Source: an uncultured Bacteroidales bacterium (GTDB taxonomy: Bacteria > Bacteroidota > Bacteroidia > Bacteroidales > Muribaculaceae). Taken from it: a stretch of DNA of 9,299 nucleotides. Positions 1-7,700 of this stretch are shown here, piece by piece (positions within the stretch are counted from its first letter, which is position 1; every line of letters begins with the position of its first letter). The notes beneath the pieces were generated by a model that saw only the letters and a list, made by a program, of their open reading frames with translations, was not told where the DNA came from and searched no databases. A program made the position numbers and the translations under genes. The DNA lies in NCBI GenBank assembly GCA_947177325.1, contig CAMWUH010000064.1, positions 1 through 9,299 of the forward strand. The letters run 5' to 3'.

Positions 1-201
1 AGCGTTGAGTCCACGCTGAAAGTGTGGACGATGTTGTGCAAACAAATAATATCTACCAGTCTCTTTCATATTTAACAACCGCTTTTCTACATTGACCCAT
101 TGTTTGACTAACGTGGAATATAACGGATTTTGTAACGTTGGCAACTGCTTCGCTGCAAAAGACAGAGGATTTGGGCGAAATTTTAAATAAATTTTAGTAA
201 A
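1..201 (-). other. open minus-strand frame at window edge, unrecognised
   Basis: Read on the minus strand from 201 to the window edge there are 67 codons without a stop, after a TAA at 204-202. The stretch translates to a plausible-looking peptide that includes NPLYSTLVKQWVNVEKRLL and RYYLFAQHRPHFQRGLNA. There is no ATG before position 69, so a gene would have to use a TTG (144) or the ATG at 69, or be a remnant whose start is lost. No promoter of the TAnnTTTG kind was found in front of it and I do not recognise the sequence. The + strand alternative is a 24-codon tail ending in TAA at 73-75, also unrecognised. An open run of this length can arise by chance, so treat this as a candidate only. 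Confidence 0.2.
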
Positions 202-215
202 TTAATTAATGTGTG

Positions 216-252
216 TAGCACATAAGTGCCAAAAAAGTTGTATCTTTGCGTG
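216..252 (+). promoter_or_regulatory. pnp promoter (Bacteroidetes type)
   Basis: The -7 element TATCTTTG at 241-248 fits the Bacteroidetes consensus TAnnTTTG exactly, within the common context GTTGTATCTTTGC. No good TTTG is present at the expected -33 distance (about 216-221 reads TAGCAC), so recognition would rest on the -7 box. Transcription would start near 252, giving a leader of about 50 nt. Confidence 0.65.
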
Positions 253-303
253 AATTTTTTGCAGTTTAAAAATAAATTTAAAGAAATAGACTAATTAATT
301 GTC

Positions 304-2568
304 ATGAACCCCGTTAAGAAGACAATCTCCCTGCCCGATGGCCGCGAGATCACTATTGAAACCGGCAAGCTCGCAAAGCAAGCCGACGGCGCAGTGGAAT
401 TGCGCATGGGTGGCACAATGATTTTGGCAACTGTCGTTTCGGCTAAAGAAGCTGGCGAAGGCGTCGATTTCATGCCCCTCCAAGTTGAATACAAAGAGAA
501 ATTCTCATCTAACGGCCGCTTCCCCGGCGGCTTCCAAAAACGCGAAGGCCGCGCTTCTGACTACGAAATTCTCACCTCTCGTCTTGTCGACCGCGTGCTC
601 CGCCCCCTCTTCCCCTCTAACTACCACGCCGATACTTTTGTCAACATCACAATGTACTCTTCTGATGGCGTTGACATGCCCGATGCGCTTGCAGGCTTGG
701 CCGCTTCTGCTGCCCTCGCCGTCAGCGATATCCCCTTCAACGGTCCTATCTCTGAAGTACGTGTTGCCCGCATCAACGGCGAATTTGTTATCAACCCCAC
801 TTTCGAACAGCTCGAACAAGCCGATATGGAGCTTATGGTAGGCGCCACCTACGACAATATCATGATGGTCGAAGGCGAAATGAACGAAGTGTCTGAAGCC
901 GAGCTCCTCGAAGCCCTCAAAGCTGCACACGCTGCTATCAAAGAGCAGTGCCTGGCTCAGATTGAGCTCGCCAAAGAAGTCGGTTCAACTGTTAAACGCG
1001 AATACAATCACGAAGTTAACGACGAAGAGCTCCGCGCCGACGTAAAAGCAAAATGCTACGACAAAGCCTACGCTATCGCTAAAGCCGGAAACGCCGACAA
1101 GCACTGGCGTCAACGCTCATTCGACGCCATCTGCGACGAGTATATCGAATCACTCCCCGAAGAGGTTCGCGACGAAAAAGCTCCCCTCGTTAAGCGCTAC
1201 TACCACGACGTTGAAAAAGAAGCCGTGCGTCGCTGCATCCTCGACGAAGGTATGCGCCTCGACGGCCGTCAAACAACTCAAATCCGCCCCATCTGGGCCG
1301 AAGTAGATTATCTCCAGGCTCCCCACGGATCGGCAGTATTCACACGCGGCGAAACTCAATCACTCTCAACCGTTACTCTCGGCACCAAGCTCGATGAAAA
1401 AATTGTTGACGACGTGCTCAATCAAGGTCGCGAGCGTTTCCTCCTCCACTACAACTTCCCCCCCTTCTCTACTGGCGAAGCTAAAGCACAACGCGGTGTC
1501 GGCCGTCGCGAAATCGGCCACGGTAACCTCGCTCACCGCGCCCTGAAACGCATGTTCCCCGATGATTTCCCCTACGTTTGCCGCATCGTCAGTGACATTC
1601 TTGAGTCAAACGGCTCATCATCAATGGCAACAGTTTGTGCCGGTACCCTCGCCCTCCTCGATGCAGGTGTGAAAATGAAACGCCCCGTGTCAGGTATCGC
1701 AATGGGCTTGATCACCGACACTGAAAGCGATAAATATGCCATCCTCTCCGACATCCTCGGCGACGAAGACCACCTCGGCGACATGGACTTCAAAGTGACC
1801 GGTACTCGCGAAGGTATCACTGCCACTCAAATGGATATCAAGTGCGACGGTCTCTCTTACGAAATCCTTGAGCGCGCGCTTAACCAGGCTCGCGACGGAC
1901 GCCTCCACATCCTCAACATCATTGAGCAAACCATTCCCGCTCCTCGCGAAGATTACAAACCTCAGGTGCCTCGCATCGTGACAATGACTATCCCCAAAGA
2001 ACTTATCGGTGCTGTCATTGGCCCGGGCGGAAAAGTTATCCAAGGCATTCAGGAAGCGTCAGGCGCTGTTGTTTCAATCGACGAAATCGACGACCACGGC
2101 TATATCGAAGTTGCCGCCCCCAACCGCGACTCTATCGACAAGGCTCTGGAGATGATCAACGCCATCGTTCAACTCCCCGAAGAGGGCAAGACCTACACAG
2201 GCACTGTCCGTTCAATCCTCGACTTTGGTGCATTCGTGCAGTTCATGCCTAACCGCGACGGTCTCCTCCACATCTCTGAGATCTCATGGGATCGTCTCGA
2301 AAACATGGAAGCATCAGGCCTCAAAGAGGGTGATACTGTTGAGGTGAAACTCATTGAAATCGACCCCAAATCAGGTAAATATCGCCTCTCGATGCGCGCC
2401 CTTCAGGAAAAACCCGAAGGCTGGGTAGAGCCTCAACGTGCTCCCCGCGCCGAACGTGCTCCCCGCCGTGATGCCGGCGACCGTCGCAACGACCGTGGCC
2501 CTCGCCGCGACCGTGGTGACCGCGCTCCCCGCCAACCCCGCCGCGACGATAGCAACAACCAAGACTAA
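304..2568 (+). CDS. pnp: polynucleotide phosphorylase (PNPase)
   Basis: Phosphorolytic 3'-5' exoribonuclease that degrades RNA to nucleoside diphosphates and can also add tails; a cytoplasmic homotrimer in the family. The 754-residue product shows the full order: RNase PH-like domain 1 (about 10-145, with GRFPGGFQKREGRASD), a helical linker, RNase PH-like domain 2 (about 320-550), a KH domain with the GPGG loop at 573-576, an S1 domain (about 630-702, TGTVRSILDFGAFVQF), and a 49-residue tail. The catalytic set D489, D495, K497 in EDHLGDMDFK corresponds to E. coli D486, D492, K494, and the TRGETQ loop is at 347-352. The start is the only suitable ATG and matches family N-termini (PVKKTISLPDGREITIETG). 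The tail from 706 on holds 15 Arg in 49 residues, making the protein about 40 residues longer than the E. coli enzyme. Codons are strongly C-ending (CTC, CGC, CCC, GAC), suggesting high expression. Confidence 0.98.
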   Translation: MNPVKKTISLPDGREITIETGKLAKQADGAVELRMGGTMILATVVSAKEAGEGVDFMPLQVEYKEKFSSNGRFPGGFQKREGRASDYEILTSRLVDRVLRPLFPSNYHADTFVNITMYSSDGVDMPDALAGLAASAALAVSDIPFNGPISEVRVARINGEFVINPTFEQLEQADMELMVGATYDNIMMVEGEMNEVSEAELLEALKAAHAAIKEQCLAQIELAKEVGSTVKREYNHEVNDEELRADVKAKCYDKAYAIAKAGNADKHWRQRSFDAICDEYIESLPEEVRDEKAPLVKRYYHDVEKEAVRRCILDEGMRLDGRQTTQIRPIWAEVDYLQAPHGSAVFTRGETQSLSTVTLGTKLDEKIVDDVLNQGRERFLLHYNFPPFSTGEAKAQRGVGRREIGHGNLAHRALKRMFPDDFPYVCRIVSDILESNGSSSMATVCAGTLALLDAGVKMKRPVSGIAMGLITDTESDKYAILSDILGDEDHLGDMDFKVTGTREGITATQMDIKCDGLSYEILERALNQARDGRLHILNIIEQTIPAPREDYKPQVPRIVTMTIPKELIGAVIGPGGKVIQGIQEASGAVVSIDEIDDHGYIEVAAPNRDSIDKALEMINAIVQLPEEGKTYTGTVRSILDFGAFVQFMPNRDGLLHISEISWDRLENMEASGLKEGDTVEVKLIEIDPKSGKYRLSMRALQEKPEGWVEPQRAPRAERAPRRDAGDRRNDRGPRRDRGDRAPRQPRRDDSNNQD

Positions 2569-2592
2569 TCAACCCGATTGATTTATAAATAT

Positions 2593-2639
2593 TCAGCCCC
2601 TCCTTTCGGCAATCACCGATCGGAGGGGCTGATGTTTTT
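2593..2639 (+). terminator. intrinsic terminator of pnp
   Basis: An 11-bp perfect stem (TCAGCCCCTCC at 2593-2603 with GGAGGGGCTGA at 2622-2632) encloses an 18-nt loop that can form a further CGG/CCG pair set, and is followed by TGTTTTTG. It begins 24 nt after the pnp stop. In the opposite direction the flank is AT-rich but has no clean T-run, so it mainly serves pnp, while its stem may also slow transcripts arriving from the convergent dehydrogenase gene. Confidence 0.9.
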
Positions 2640-2762
2640 GTGAGATAGCAGACAGGTTGGTGAGTGAAACCGCTCTGCGGATAAGAATGTAAGATGGATT
2701 AAGCCGGCTATGGCAACTTAGGTGGTATCGGCTATTGGTTAAGCAGACGATGCCTCAACGGG

Positions 2763-3929
2763 TTAGAGCATAAGCTTGTAGACTTCGAAGGTGTCGGATT
2801 GGGTCAGGCGGAAGTAGCCGCCGAATACTTCCCCTTTGTTGATGTGTACCCGCTTCACCAATTGCGGTATGTCGGGGTCGGTGATGCCGAGCTCGCCAAA
2901 TGTGATTGGCAATCCTAATGAGCTGAAAAATGCTTTTAATGCGGAGATGCCTTCGGCGGCAGCTGCGCGGTCGTCGTGGTCGCGGACGTCAAACACCCGG
3001 CGGGCAAATTGAGCCACTTTCTCGGGCTTGGTCTGCGATACGTAGGTCAGCCATGCCGGGAACACTACCGCAAGGCCTGCACCGTGCGTAACGCCATAAA
3101 CGGCACTGATTTCATGCTCCAGTCCGTGGCTCGCCCAGTCCTCGACACGTCCGCATCCGCAAATGCCGTTATGGGCCAGTGTGCCGGCCCACATTATGTT
3201 GGCTCGCGCCTGATAGTCAAACGTAGGAGCTGCTGCCCGGTGAGCATCCTCGATGATGGCTTTCAATAGTCCTTCCGATATGCGGTCGGTGGTGGCGCAG
3301 TCAGTGGTGGGGGAGAAGTAGCGCTCCATGATGTGTGCCATCATGTCGGCAATGCCGGCCACGATCTGATTGTGAGGCAGAGTTTCGGTCAGCTGCGGAT
3401 TGAGGATAGCAAATTTTGGTCGGAGCCAGTAGTCGGTGCGTATTGAGATTTTTCGCAGGCCGTCTTTTTTAGTAATGACGGCGTTGCCGGAGCCTTCGCT
3501 GCCGGCGGCGGGGATAGTAAGAACCACACCGATTGGCAAAGCGTATTCAACGGGTTTGCCTGTAAAGAAGTCCCAGAAATCGCCGTCGTAGGGGATGCCT
3601 GCGGCGATGGCTTTGGCAGTGTCGATCACTGAGCCGCCTCCAACGGCGAGAATACCGTCGATGACTTCGCGGTGGCCGAGACCAATGCCTTCGTAAACTC
3701 GGTCGTCGGTAGGGTTAGGGTCGATGCCGGTAAGTTCAACCCATTCAATTCCGGCTTGGCGCAGCGAGGCTTCCACTCGATCAAGCAAGCCGCTTTTGCG
3801 AGCCGACGAATGGCCGCTGACCATCAGCACCTTCTTGCAGCCGATAGCGGCGAGTTGTTCGCCGGTTGAGTTTTCGGTGTCGCGTCCGAACAAATATCGC
3901 GTGGGGGAGCAGTAAGTAAAGTTATCCAT
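2763..3929 (-). CDS. iron-dependent alcohol dehydrogenase (YqhD/BDH type)
   Basis: A 388-residue member of the group III (iron-containing) alcohol dehydrogenases, closest in look to the butanol dehydrogenase / YqhD branch that reduces aldehydes with NAD(P)H. The N-terminal half is the nucleotide-binding domain with GGGSVIDTAK at 97-106. The C-terminal helical domain carries the metal ligands D195 and H199 (ADMMAH), H268 (SHGLEH) and H282 (THGAG), each one residue on from D194, H198, H267, H281 of YqhD. Length is typical for the family. The ATG start gives the usual MDNFTYCSPTRYLFG opening. It stands alone, convergent with pnp and separated from der by 91 nt containing a hairpin. No promoter of the TAnnTTTG type was found in that gap, so read-through from der is possible. 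The physiological substrate and the NADH/NADPH preference cannot be told from sequence. Confidence 0.93.
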   Translation of the reverse strand: MDNFTYCSPTRYLFGRDTENSTGEQLAAIGCKKVLMVSGHSSARKSGLLDRVEASLRQAGIEWVELTGIDPNPTDDRVYEGIGLGHREVIDGILAVGGGSVIDTAKAIAAGIPYDGDFWDFFTGKPVEYALPIGVVLTIPAAGSEGSGNAVITKKDGLRKISIRTDYWLRPKFAILNPQLTETLPHNQIVAGIADMMAHIMERYFSPTTDCATTDRISEGLLKAIIEDAHRAAAPTFDYQARANIMWAGTLAHNGICGCGRVEDWASHGLEHEISAVYGVTHGAGLAVVFPAWLTYVSQTKPEKVAQFARRVFDVRDHDDRAAAAEGISALKAFFSSLGLPITFGELGITDPDIPQLVKRVHINKGEVFGGYFRLTQSDTFEVYKLML

Positions 3930-3970
3930 AGTGAGGGAGGTTTAAGGTTATATCGACTATTTTTAATGCA

Positions 3971-4003
3971 GAGCCGGCCCTGACTGTGTGTCAGTGTCGG
4001 CTC
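3971..4003 (-). terminator. hairpin between der and the dehydrogenase gene, possible weak terminator
   Basis: GAGCCGGC (3971-3978) pairs with GTCGGCTC (3996-4003, one G-U), then after one mismatch CTGAC (3980-3984) pairs with GTCAG (3990-3994), leaving a 5-nt loop. It lies 17 nt past the der stop. On the minus strand the stem is followed by TGCATTAAAAATAG rather than a T-run, so it is not a classical intrinsic terminator; it may attenuate, protect a 3' end, or only partly separate the two genes. Confidence 0.45.
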
Positions 4004-4020
4004 GGAATTATATCAATTGA

Positions 4021-5340
4021 TTATTTTTCGCGCATAAACACGTTGATAGGGGTGCCGTGGAAATCCCAATGCTCGCGAATCTTGTTCTCGAGATAGCGGC
4101 GATAAGGTTCCTTAACCCACTGTGGCAGGTTGCAGAAGAAGATGAATGTCGGTATCTTCGCCCCTTTGAGCATTGTGATATATTTGATTTTGACGTATTT
4201 TCCTTTGTTGGCAGGTGGCGGATAAGCTGCGATGGCTTCGAGCAGATAGGTGTTGAGCTGCGAAGTGGGAATTACGCGCTCGCGGTTTTTATAAACTTCA
4301 ACAGCTGTTTCGAGCACCTTGAAGATGCGCTGCTTGGTCAGTGCCGAGCCGAAGATGATAGGGAAGTCGGTAAACGGTGCGAATCGCTCGCGAATTGCAG
4401 CTTCAAAGGTCTTGATGGCTTCGGTTGATTTATCCTCAACGAGGTCCCATTTGTTGACGCAAACCACGAGCCCCTTCTTGTTGCGCTGAATAAGCGAGAA
4501 GATAGCTCCGTCCTGCGCCTCGATGCCGCGAGTGGCGTCAATCATCAGAATACACACATCGGCTGCTTCGATGGCGCGTATGGAGCGGATTACCGAATAG
4601 TATTCAATATCTTCGTTTACTTTGGTTTTCTTGCGAATACCGGCCGTATCGACCAGATAGAAGTCAAAGCCGAATTTGTTATAGCGGGTATAGATAGAGT
4701 CGCGGGTGGTGCCGGCAATGTCGGTAACGATGTGGCGGTCTTCCCCAATAAAGGCGTTGATAAGCGAGGATTTGCCGGCGTTAGGACGCCCTACAATGGC
4801 AAATTTCGGAATAGCTTCGAGAGCATCCTCTTCGCTGTCATCTTTTTCGGGAAGTTTTTTTACGACTTCATCGAGAAGGTCGCCGGTACCGAAACCGCTT
4901 ACGGCTGAGATCGGGAACGGCTCACCGAGGCCAAGGGCATAAAATTCCGGCACATTATAGAGCCAGTCGTTGGAGTCAACTTTGTTGGCTACCAAAGTAA
5001 CGGGCTTGCGCGATTTGCGCAAAATTTCAGCCACGTGGTCGTCAAGGTCGGTAACGCCGTTCATAGCGTCGACCACGAAAAGTATTTCATCGGCCTGCTC
5101 AATGGCGAGGTTAACCTGTCGGTTAATTTCGCTTTCAAAAATATCATCGGAGTTGACTACCCAACCGCCGGTGTCGACGATTGAAAATTCTTTGCCGTTC
5201 CAGTCCACCTTGCCATATTGGCGGTCGCGAGTGGTGCCGGCTGTGTCGTCAACGATTGCTGTGCGTGATTGCGTGAGTCGGTTAAAGAGGGTTGACTTAC
5301 CTACGTTGGGCCTACCGACTATCGCTACTAATTGTCCCAT
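4021..5340 (-). CDS. der: ribosome-associated GTPase Der (EngA)
   Basis: Double-domain GTPase needed for late 50S subunit maturation. The 439-residue product has G-domain 1 with P-loop GRPNVGKS (9-16), DTGG (56-59), NKVD (119-122) and SAVSG (145-149); an acidic linker (about 165-175); G-domain 2 with GRPNAGKS (184-191), DTAG (231-234), NKWD (296-299) and SAL (332-334); and the C-terminal KH-like domain (about 350-439) ending HGTPINVFMREK. Length is normal for the family. The frame is open 24 codons further upstream to an ATG at 5412, but that extension runs into the promoter and a dyad, and MGQLVAIVGRPNVGKS is the universal Der start, so 5340 is chosen. It lies downstream of era on the same strand with a 111-nt gap and its own promoter. 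Confidence 0.97.
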   Translation of the reverse strand: MGQLVAIVGRPNVGKSTLFNRLTQSRTAIVDDTAGTTRDRQYGKVDWNGKEFSIVDTGGWVVNSDDIFESEINRQVNLAIEQADEILFVVDAMNGVTDLDDHVAEILRKSRKPVTLVANKVDSNDWLYNVPEFYALGLGEPFPISAVSGFGTGDLLDEVVKKLPEKDDSEEDALEAIPKFAIVGRPNAGKSSLINAFIGEDRHIVTDIAGTTRDSIYTRYNKFGFDFYLVDTAGIRKKTKVNEDIEYYSVIRSIRAIEAADVCILMIDATRGIEAQDGAIFSLIQRNKKGLVVCVNKWDLVEDKSTEAIKTFEAAIRERFAPFTDFPIIFGSALTKQRIFKVLETAVEVYKNRERVIPTSQLNTYLLEAIAAYPPPANKGKYVKIKYITMLKGAKIPTFIFFCNLPQWVKEPYRRYLENKIREHWDFHGTPINVFMREK

Positions 5341-5381
5341 ATATTTAGAGTTAATTAGATTGTTAAAGTTGAAAACGTTGC

Positions 5382-5407
5382 TAACCTCAACATCGCAGTT
5401 GAGGTTA
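5382..5407. repeat. 10-bp inverted repeat at the der transcription start
   Basis: TAACCTCAAC (5382-5391) and GTTGAGGTTA (5398-5407) are perfect reverse complements around a 6-nt spacer. The arms straddle the start site expected from the der promoter (about 5402-5406), beginning 3 nt beyond the -7 box. This placement fits an operator for a dimeric regulator or a hairpin at the very 5' end of the der mRNA; the sequence alone cannot decide. Confidence 0.7.
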
Positions 5408-5409
5408 TA

Positions 5410-5441
5410 CAAAGTTAATTTAAATTAGCGTGATTTACAAA
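5410..5441 (-). promoter_or_regulatory. der promoter (Bacteroidetes type)
   Basis: On the minus strand TTTG (5441-5438) is followed after exactly 20 nt by TAACTTTG (5417-5410), a full match to TTTG-N19-21-TAnnTTTG. The -33 box is 11 nt beyond the era stop codon, so the promoter occupies the era-der gap. Transcription would start near 5404 with a leader of about 60 nt. Confidence 0.75.
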
Positions 5442-5451
5442 TATAGGCCGG

Positions 5452-6489
5452 TTATTCAACGTAGCCGAATTGTTTTAGCTTGTTTTCGCGGTTGCGCCAG
5501 TTGGGCTCTACTTTGACAAACAACTCCAGATAGACACTCTTGCCGAAGAATTTTTCGATATCCTTGCGGGCATCGATGCCGATATGTTTGAGCTTCACGC
5601 CCCCTTTGCCTATGATAATGCCCTTTTGAGAGTCGCGCTCCACATAAATTACGGCCATTATATGGATTGATTTCTCCTTCTCTTCAAATTTCTCAACGAT
5701 AACTTCGGTTGAATATGGCACCTCTTTGTCGTAGTTGAGAAGGATTTTTTCGCGAATGATTTCTGTGACGAAGAATCGGGCGGGCTTGTCGGTCAGCGCG
5801 TCTTTGCCAAAGTAGGGGTCACCTTCGGGAAGAAGTTCAACGATGCGTGTCATCAGATTGGTGACGTTGAAATGTTCTTTAGCCGAGGTGGGGAAAATCT
5901 GGGCGTTGGGCAAAAGCTCGCGCCAGCGGCTTACAATGGCTTCGAGCTCTTCCTGCGATTTGATAAGGTCGATTTTATTTATTACCAGCAATACAGGTAT
6001 TTTCTCCTTGGCTACTTTAGCCAGAAAATCGGCGTTTTTGGTCGGGTCTTCCACCACGTCGGTGACGTAGAGCAATATGTCGGCATCGGTCAATGCACCT
6101 TCCGAGTAGCTGAGCATGCTCTCCTGGAGTTTATATTTCGGGGCGAGCACACCGGGAGTGTCGGAGAATACGATTTGATAGTCTGGCGTGTTAACAATGC
6201 CCATTATGCGGTGGCGTGTTGTTTGTGCTTTGGAGGTTATGATGCTGACGCGCTCCCCTACGAGGTCGTTCATCAAAGTTGATTTGCCCACGTTGGGGTT
6301 GCCGACAATGTTGACAAAACCGCTTTTATGGCCCGGATTGAGTTTGGGGTCGGCTGCCGGAGCCGGAGCGAGTTCGCCAATGATTGAGGCGTCATCGCGG
6401 AGCATTGCTTCGGCGGTTTCAGCGGTTTCGGCTGCTTCGAGGTTGGCGATATCGTCGGGAGTGATGGGAGTAGTGTTTTCAGTTGACAT
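5452..6489 (-). CDS. era: GTPase Era with N-terminal extension
   Basis: GTPase that binds the 3' end of 16S rRNA and takes part in 30S assembly. In the 345-residue product the G domain has GNPNVGKS (63-70), DTPG (110-113), NKID (171-174) and SAK (202-204); the C-terminal KH domain carries GIIIGKGG (290-297) and the end WRNRENKLKQFGY. Era is usually about 300 residues and typically opens a few residues before the equivalent of HKSGFVNIVGN. Here no ATG lies near that point: the first 53 residues form an extra Thr/Glu/Ala-rich acidic then Ala/Pro-rich segment (AAETAETAEAM, APAPAADP), probably disordered. The only internal ATG upstream of the G domain is M29, so an extension of at least about 25 residues is unavoidable with an ATG start. 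It sits between the fabH terminator and der. Confidence 0.96.
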   Translation of the reverse strand: MSTENTTPITPDDIANLEAAETAETAEAMLRDDASIIGELAPAPAADPKLNPGHKSGFVNIVGNPNVGKSTLMNDLVGERVSIITSKAQTTRHRIMGIVNTPDYQIVFSDTPGVLAPKYKLQESMLSYSEGALTDADILLYVTDVVEDPTKNADFLAKVAKEKIPVLLVINKIDLIKSQEELEAIVSRWRELLPNAQIFPTSAKEHFNVTNLMTRIVELLPEGDPYFGKDALTDKPARFFVTEIIREKILLNYDKEVPYSTEVIVEKFEEKEKSIHIMAVIYVERDSQKGIIIGKGGVKLKHIGIDARKDIEKFFGKSVYLELFVKVEPNWRNRENKLKQFGYVE

Positions 6490-6541
6490 GATGAAACGTT
6501 TTTTTGTGTGTTTTCAGTGAGATAAATTATTTACTGTAATT

Positions 6542-6577
6542 AAAACAAAAAATAGCACCCGTGGAGATGCTATTTTT
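6542..6577 (-). terminator. intrinsic terminator of fabH
   Basis: On the minus strand AAAAATAGCA (6577-6568) pairs with TGCTATTTTT (6557-6548) around a 10-nt loop, and the 3' arm runs on into TTTTTTGTTTT. The symmetric A/T flanks could let it work in both directions. It lies about 95 nt past the fabH stop and ends the rpmF-fabH transcript before era. The 70-odd bases between fabH and the hairpin hold only short inverted repeats (for example CAGG/CCTG at 6621-6634). No convincing TAnnTTTG promoter for era is visible between this hairpin and 6489. Confidence 0.85.
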
Positions 6578-6672
6578 AGTATTTTAACAAAATTTAAGAG
6601 CGATGATAGCCTTTTCGGCTCAGGTCGGGGCCTGATTGTGCGCAATGGATTGAGTTCCTATTGCTACCGGAC

Positions 6673-7659
6673 TTAGATAGCCCATACCAAATACATGGCT
6701 CCCCAGGTAAAGCCGGCGCCGAATGCGGTTAGCAGCAGGCGGTCGCCTTTTTTCAGAGTGCCTTTAAACTCGTCGAGGCAGAGGGGAATTGAAGCAGCCG
6801 ATGTGTTACCGTAGTGCTCGATGTTGACCAACACCTTTTCCGAGGGGAATCCTGCGCGCGACGAAACAGCTTCGATGATGCGCAAGTTAGCCTGGTGGGG
6901 AATGAGGTAGTCGACATCATCAACTGTGAGATTGTTGCGTTGCATCACGTCGAGACTTGAGGTCAGCATATCGGTAACGGCGTTTTTGTAAACTTGTTTA
7001 CCCTCTTGATAGAGGAAGTTTTCGCCTGCATCGATGGTTTCGTGACTGGCGGGTTTTACCGAGCCACCGGCTTTCATGAGCAGGTGGTCGCGACCTGAAC
7101 CATCAACGTGGAGCACAGCATCTATTACGCCGATGTTTTCTTCCTCAGTAGGCTCAACGATAACGGCAGCAGCAGCATCGCCGAAGAGGGCGCAGGTGGT
7201 GCGGTCAGCGTAGTTGACCATTGACGACATTTTTTCGGCGCAAACCACCACAACTTTTTTATATATTCCTGAACGGATGTAAGCAGTAGCGTCTTGCAGT
7301 GCCACGATGAAGCCGGCACAAGCGGCCTGAATGTCGTAGCCGTAAGCCTTTTTCAACCCGGTTTTTTCAATGATTACCGAAGCTGTTGACGGGAAACGGT
7401 AGTCGGGGTTGGAAGTGGCGCAGATAACGAGGTCGATTTCGTTTTTGTCGAGGTTGTAGTCTGCAACAAGTTTCTCGATTGCTTTAGCACCGAGATATGA
7501 AGAGCCTTCCCCTTCGAGGTGAAGAATGCGACGTTCTTTGATGCCTACGCGGGTGGTGATCCACTCGTCGGTAGTTTCAACCATCTCCGAGAGCATGTGG
7601 TTGTCGAGGATGTCGTCAGGCACGTAAGAAGCGATTCCTGATATTTTTGCGTTGACCAT
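6673..7659 (-). CDS. fabH: 3-oxoacyl-ACP synthase III (KASIII, FabH)
   Basis: Initiates type II fatty-acid synthesis by condensing a short acyl-CoA with malonyl-ACP. The 328-residue thiolase-fold protein carries the FabH catalytic triad: C114 in AACAGF, H255 in PHQAN and N285 in YGNTSAAS (E. coli C112, H244, N274). TTRVGIKERR (35-44) and the C-terminal GAGFTWGAMYL are also family signatures. The frame extends 20 codons further up to an ATG at 7719, but those residues (including RFPFTHQQSTPTT) fit no FabH, and the chosen start MVNAKISGIASYVP matches the family. It follows rpmF by 131 nt; unlike in many Gram-negative bacteria, plsX is not between them. No separate promoter is visible, so it is probably co-transcribed with DUF177-rpmF. 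Confidence 0.97.
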   Translation of the reverse strand: MVNAKISGIASYVPDDILDNHMLSEMVETTDEWITTRVGIKERRILHLEGEGSSYLGAKAIEKLVADYNLDKNEIDLVICATSNPDYRFPSTASVIIEKTGLKKAYGYDIQAACAGFIVALQDATAYIRSGIYKKVVVVCAEKMSSMVNYADRTTCALFGDAAAAVIVEPTEEENIGVIDAVLHVDGSGRDHLLMKAGGSVKPASHETIDAGENFLYQEGKQVYKNAVTDMLTSSLDVMQRNNLTVDDVDYLIPHQANLRIIEAVSSRAGFPSEKVLVNIEHYGNTSAASIPLCLDEFKGTLKKGDRLLLTAFGAGFTWGAMYLVWAI

Positions 7660-7700
7660 TGTTGTTGGGGTTGATTGTTGGTGAGTGAATGGGAATCGGG

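Larger units (their letters stand above)
1..303. other. AT-rich region upstream of pnp
   Basis: No confident gene lies here. The first 30 bases hold a small inverted repeat, GTCCAC (9-14) and GTGGAC (24-29), which could fold into a hairpin but has no T-run after it. Positions 180-303 are very AT-rich and contain the pnp promoter and a short leader of about 50 nt with a weak TTTAAA/TTTAAA dyad just before the start. The leader shows no Shine-Dalgarno sequence, which is usual for Bacteroidetes. Confidence 0.5.

Noticed and set aside
505..930. Minus-strand frame of 141 codons inside pnp
   Set aside because: It is antisense to a well-conserved enzyme and is a by-product of pnp codon bias; the same applies to the other frames overlapping pnp, the dehydrogenase, der, era and fabH.
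2701..2735. Direct repeat CGGCTAT near the dehydrogenase 3' end
   Set aside because: A 7-bp match 24 bp apart is expected by chance and has no other structure around it.
2763..3929. Glycerol dehydrogenase or fused AdhE domain
   Set aside because: Length, the YqhD-like ligand positions (D195, H199, H268, H282) and the absence of an aldehyde dehydrogenase domain point to a single-domain BDH/YqhD type.
5341..5412. N-terminal extension of der to the upstream ATG
   Set aside because: The 24 extra codons cover the promoter leader and dyad and match no Der N-terminus; MGQLVAIVGRPNVGKS is the family start.
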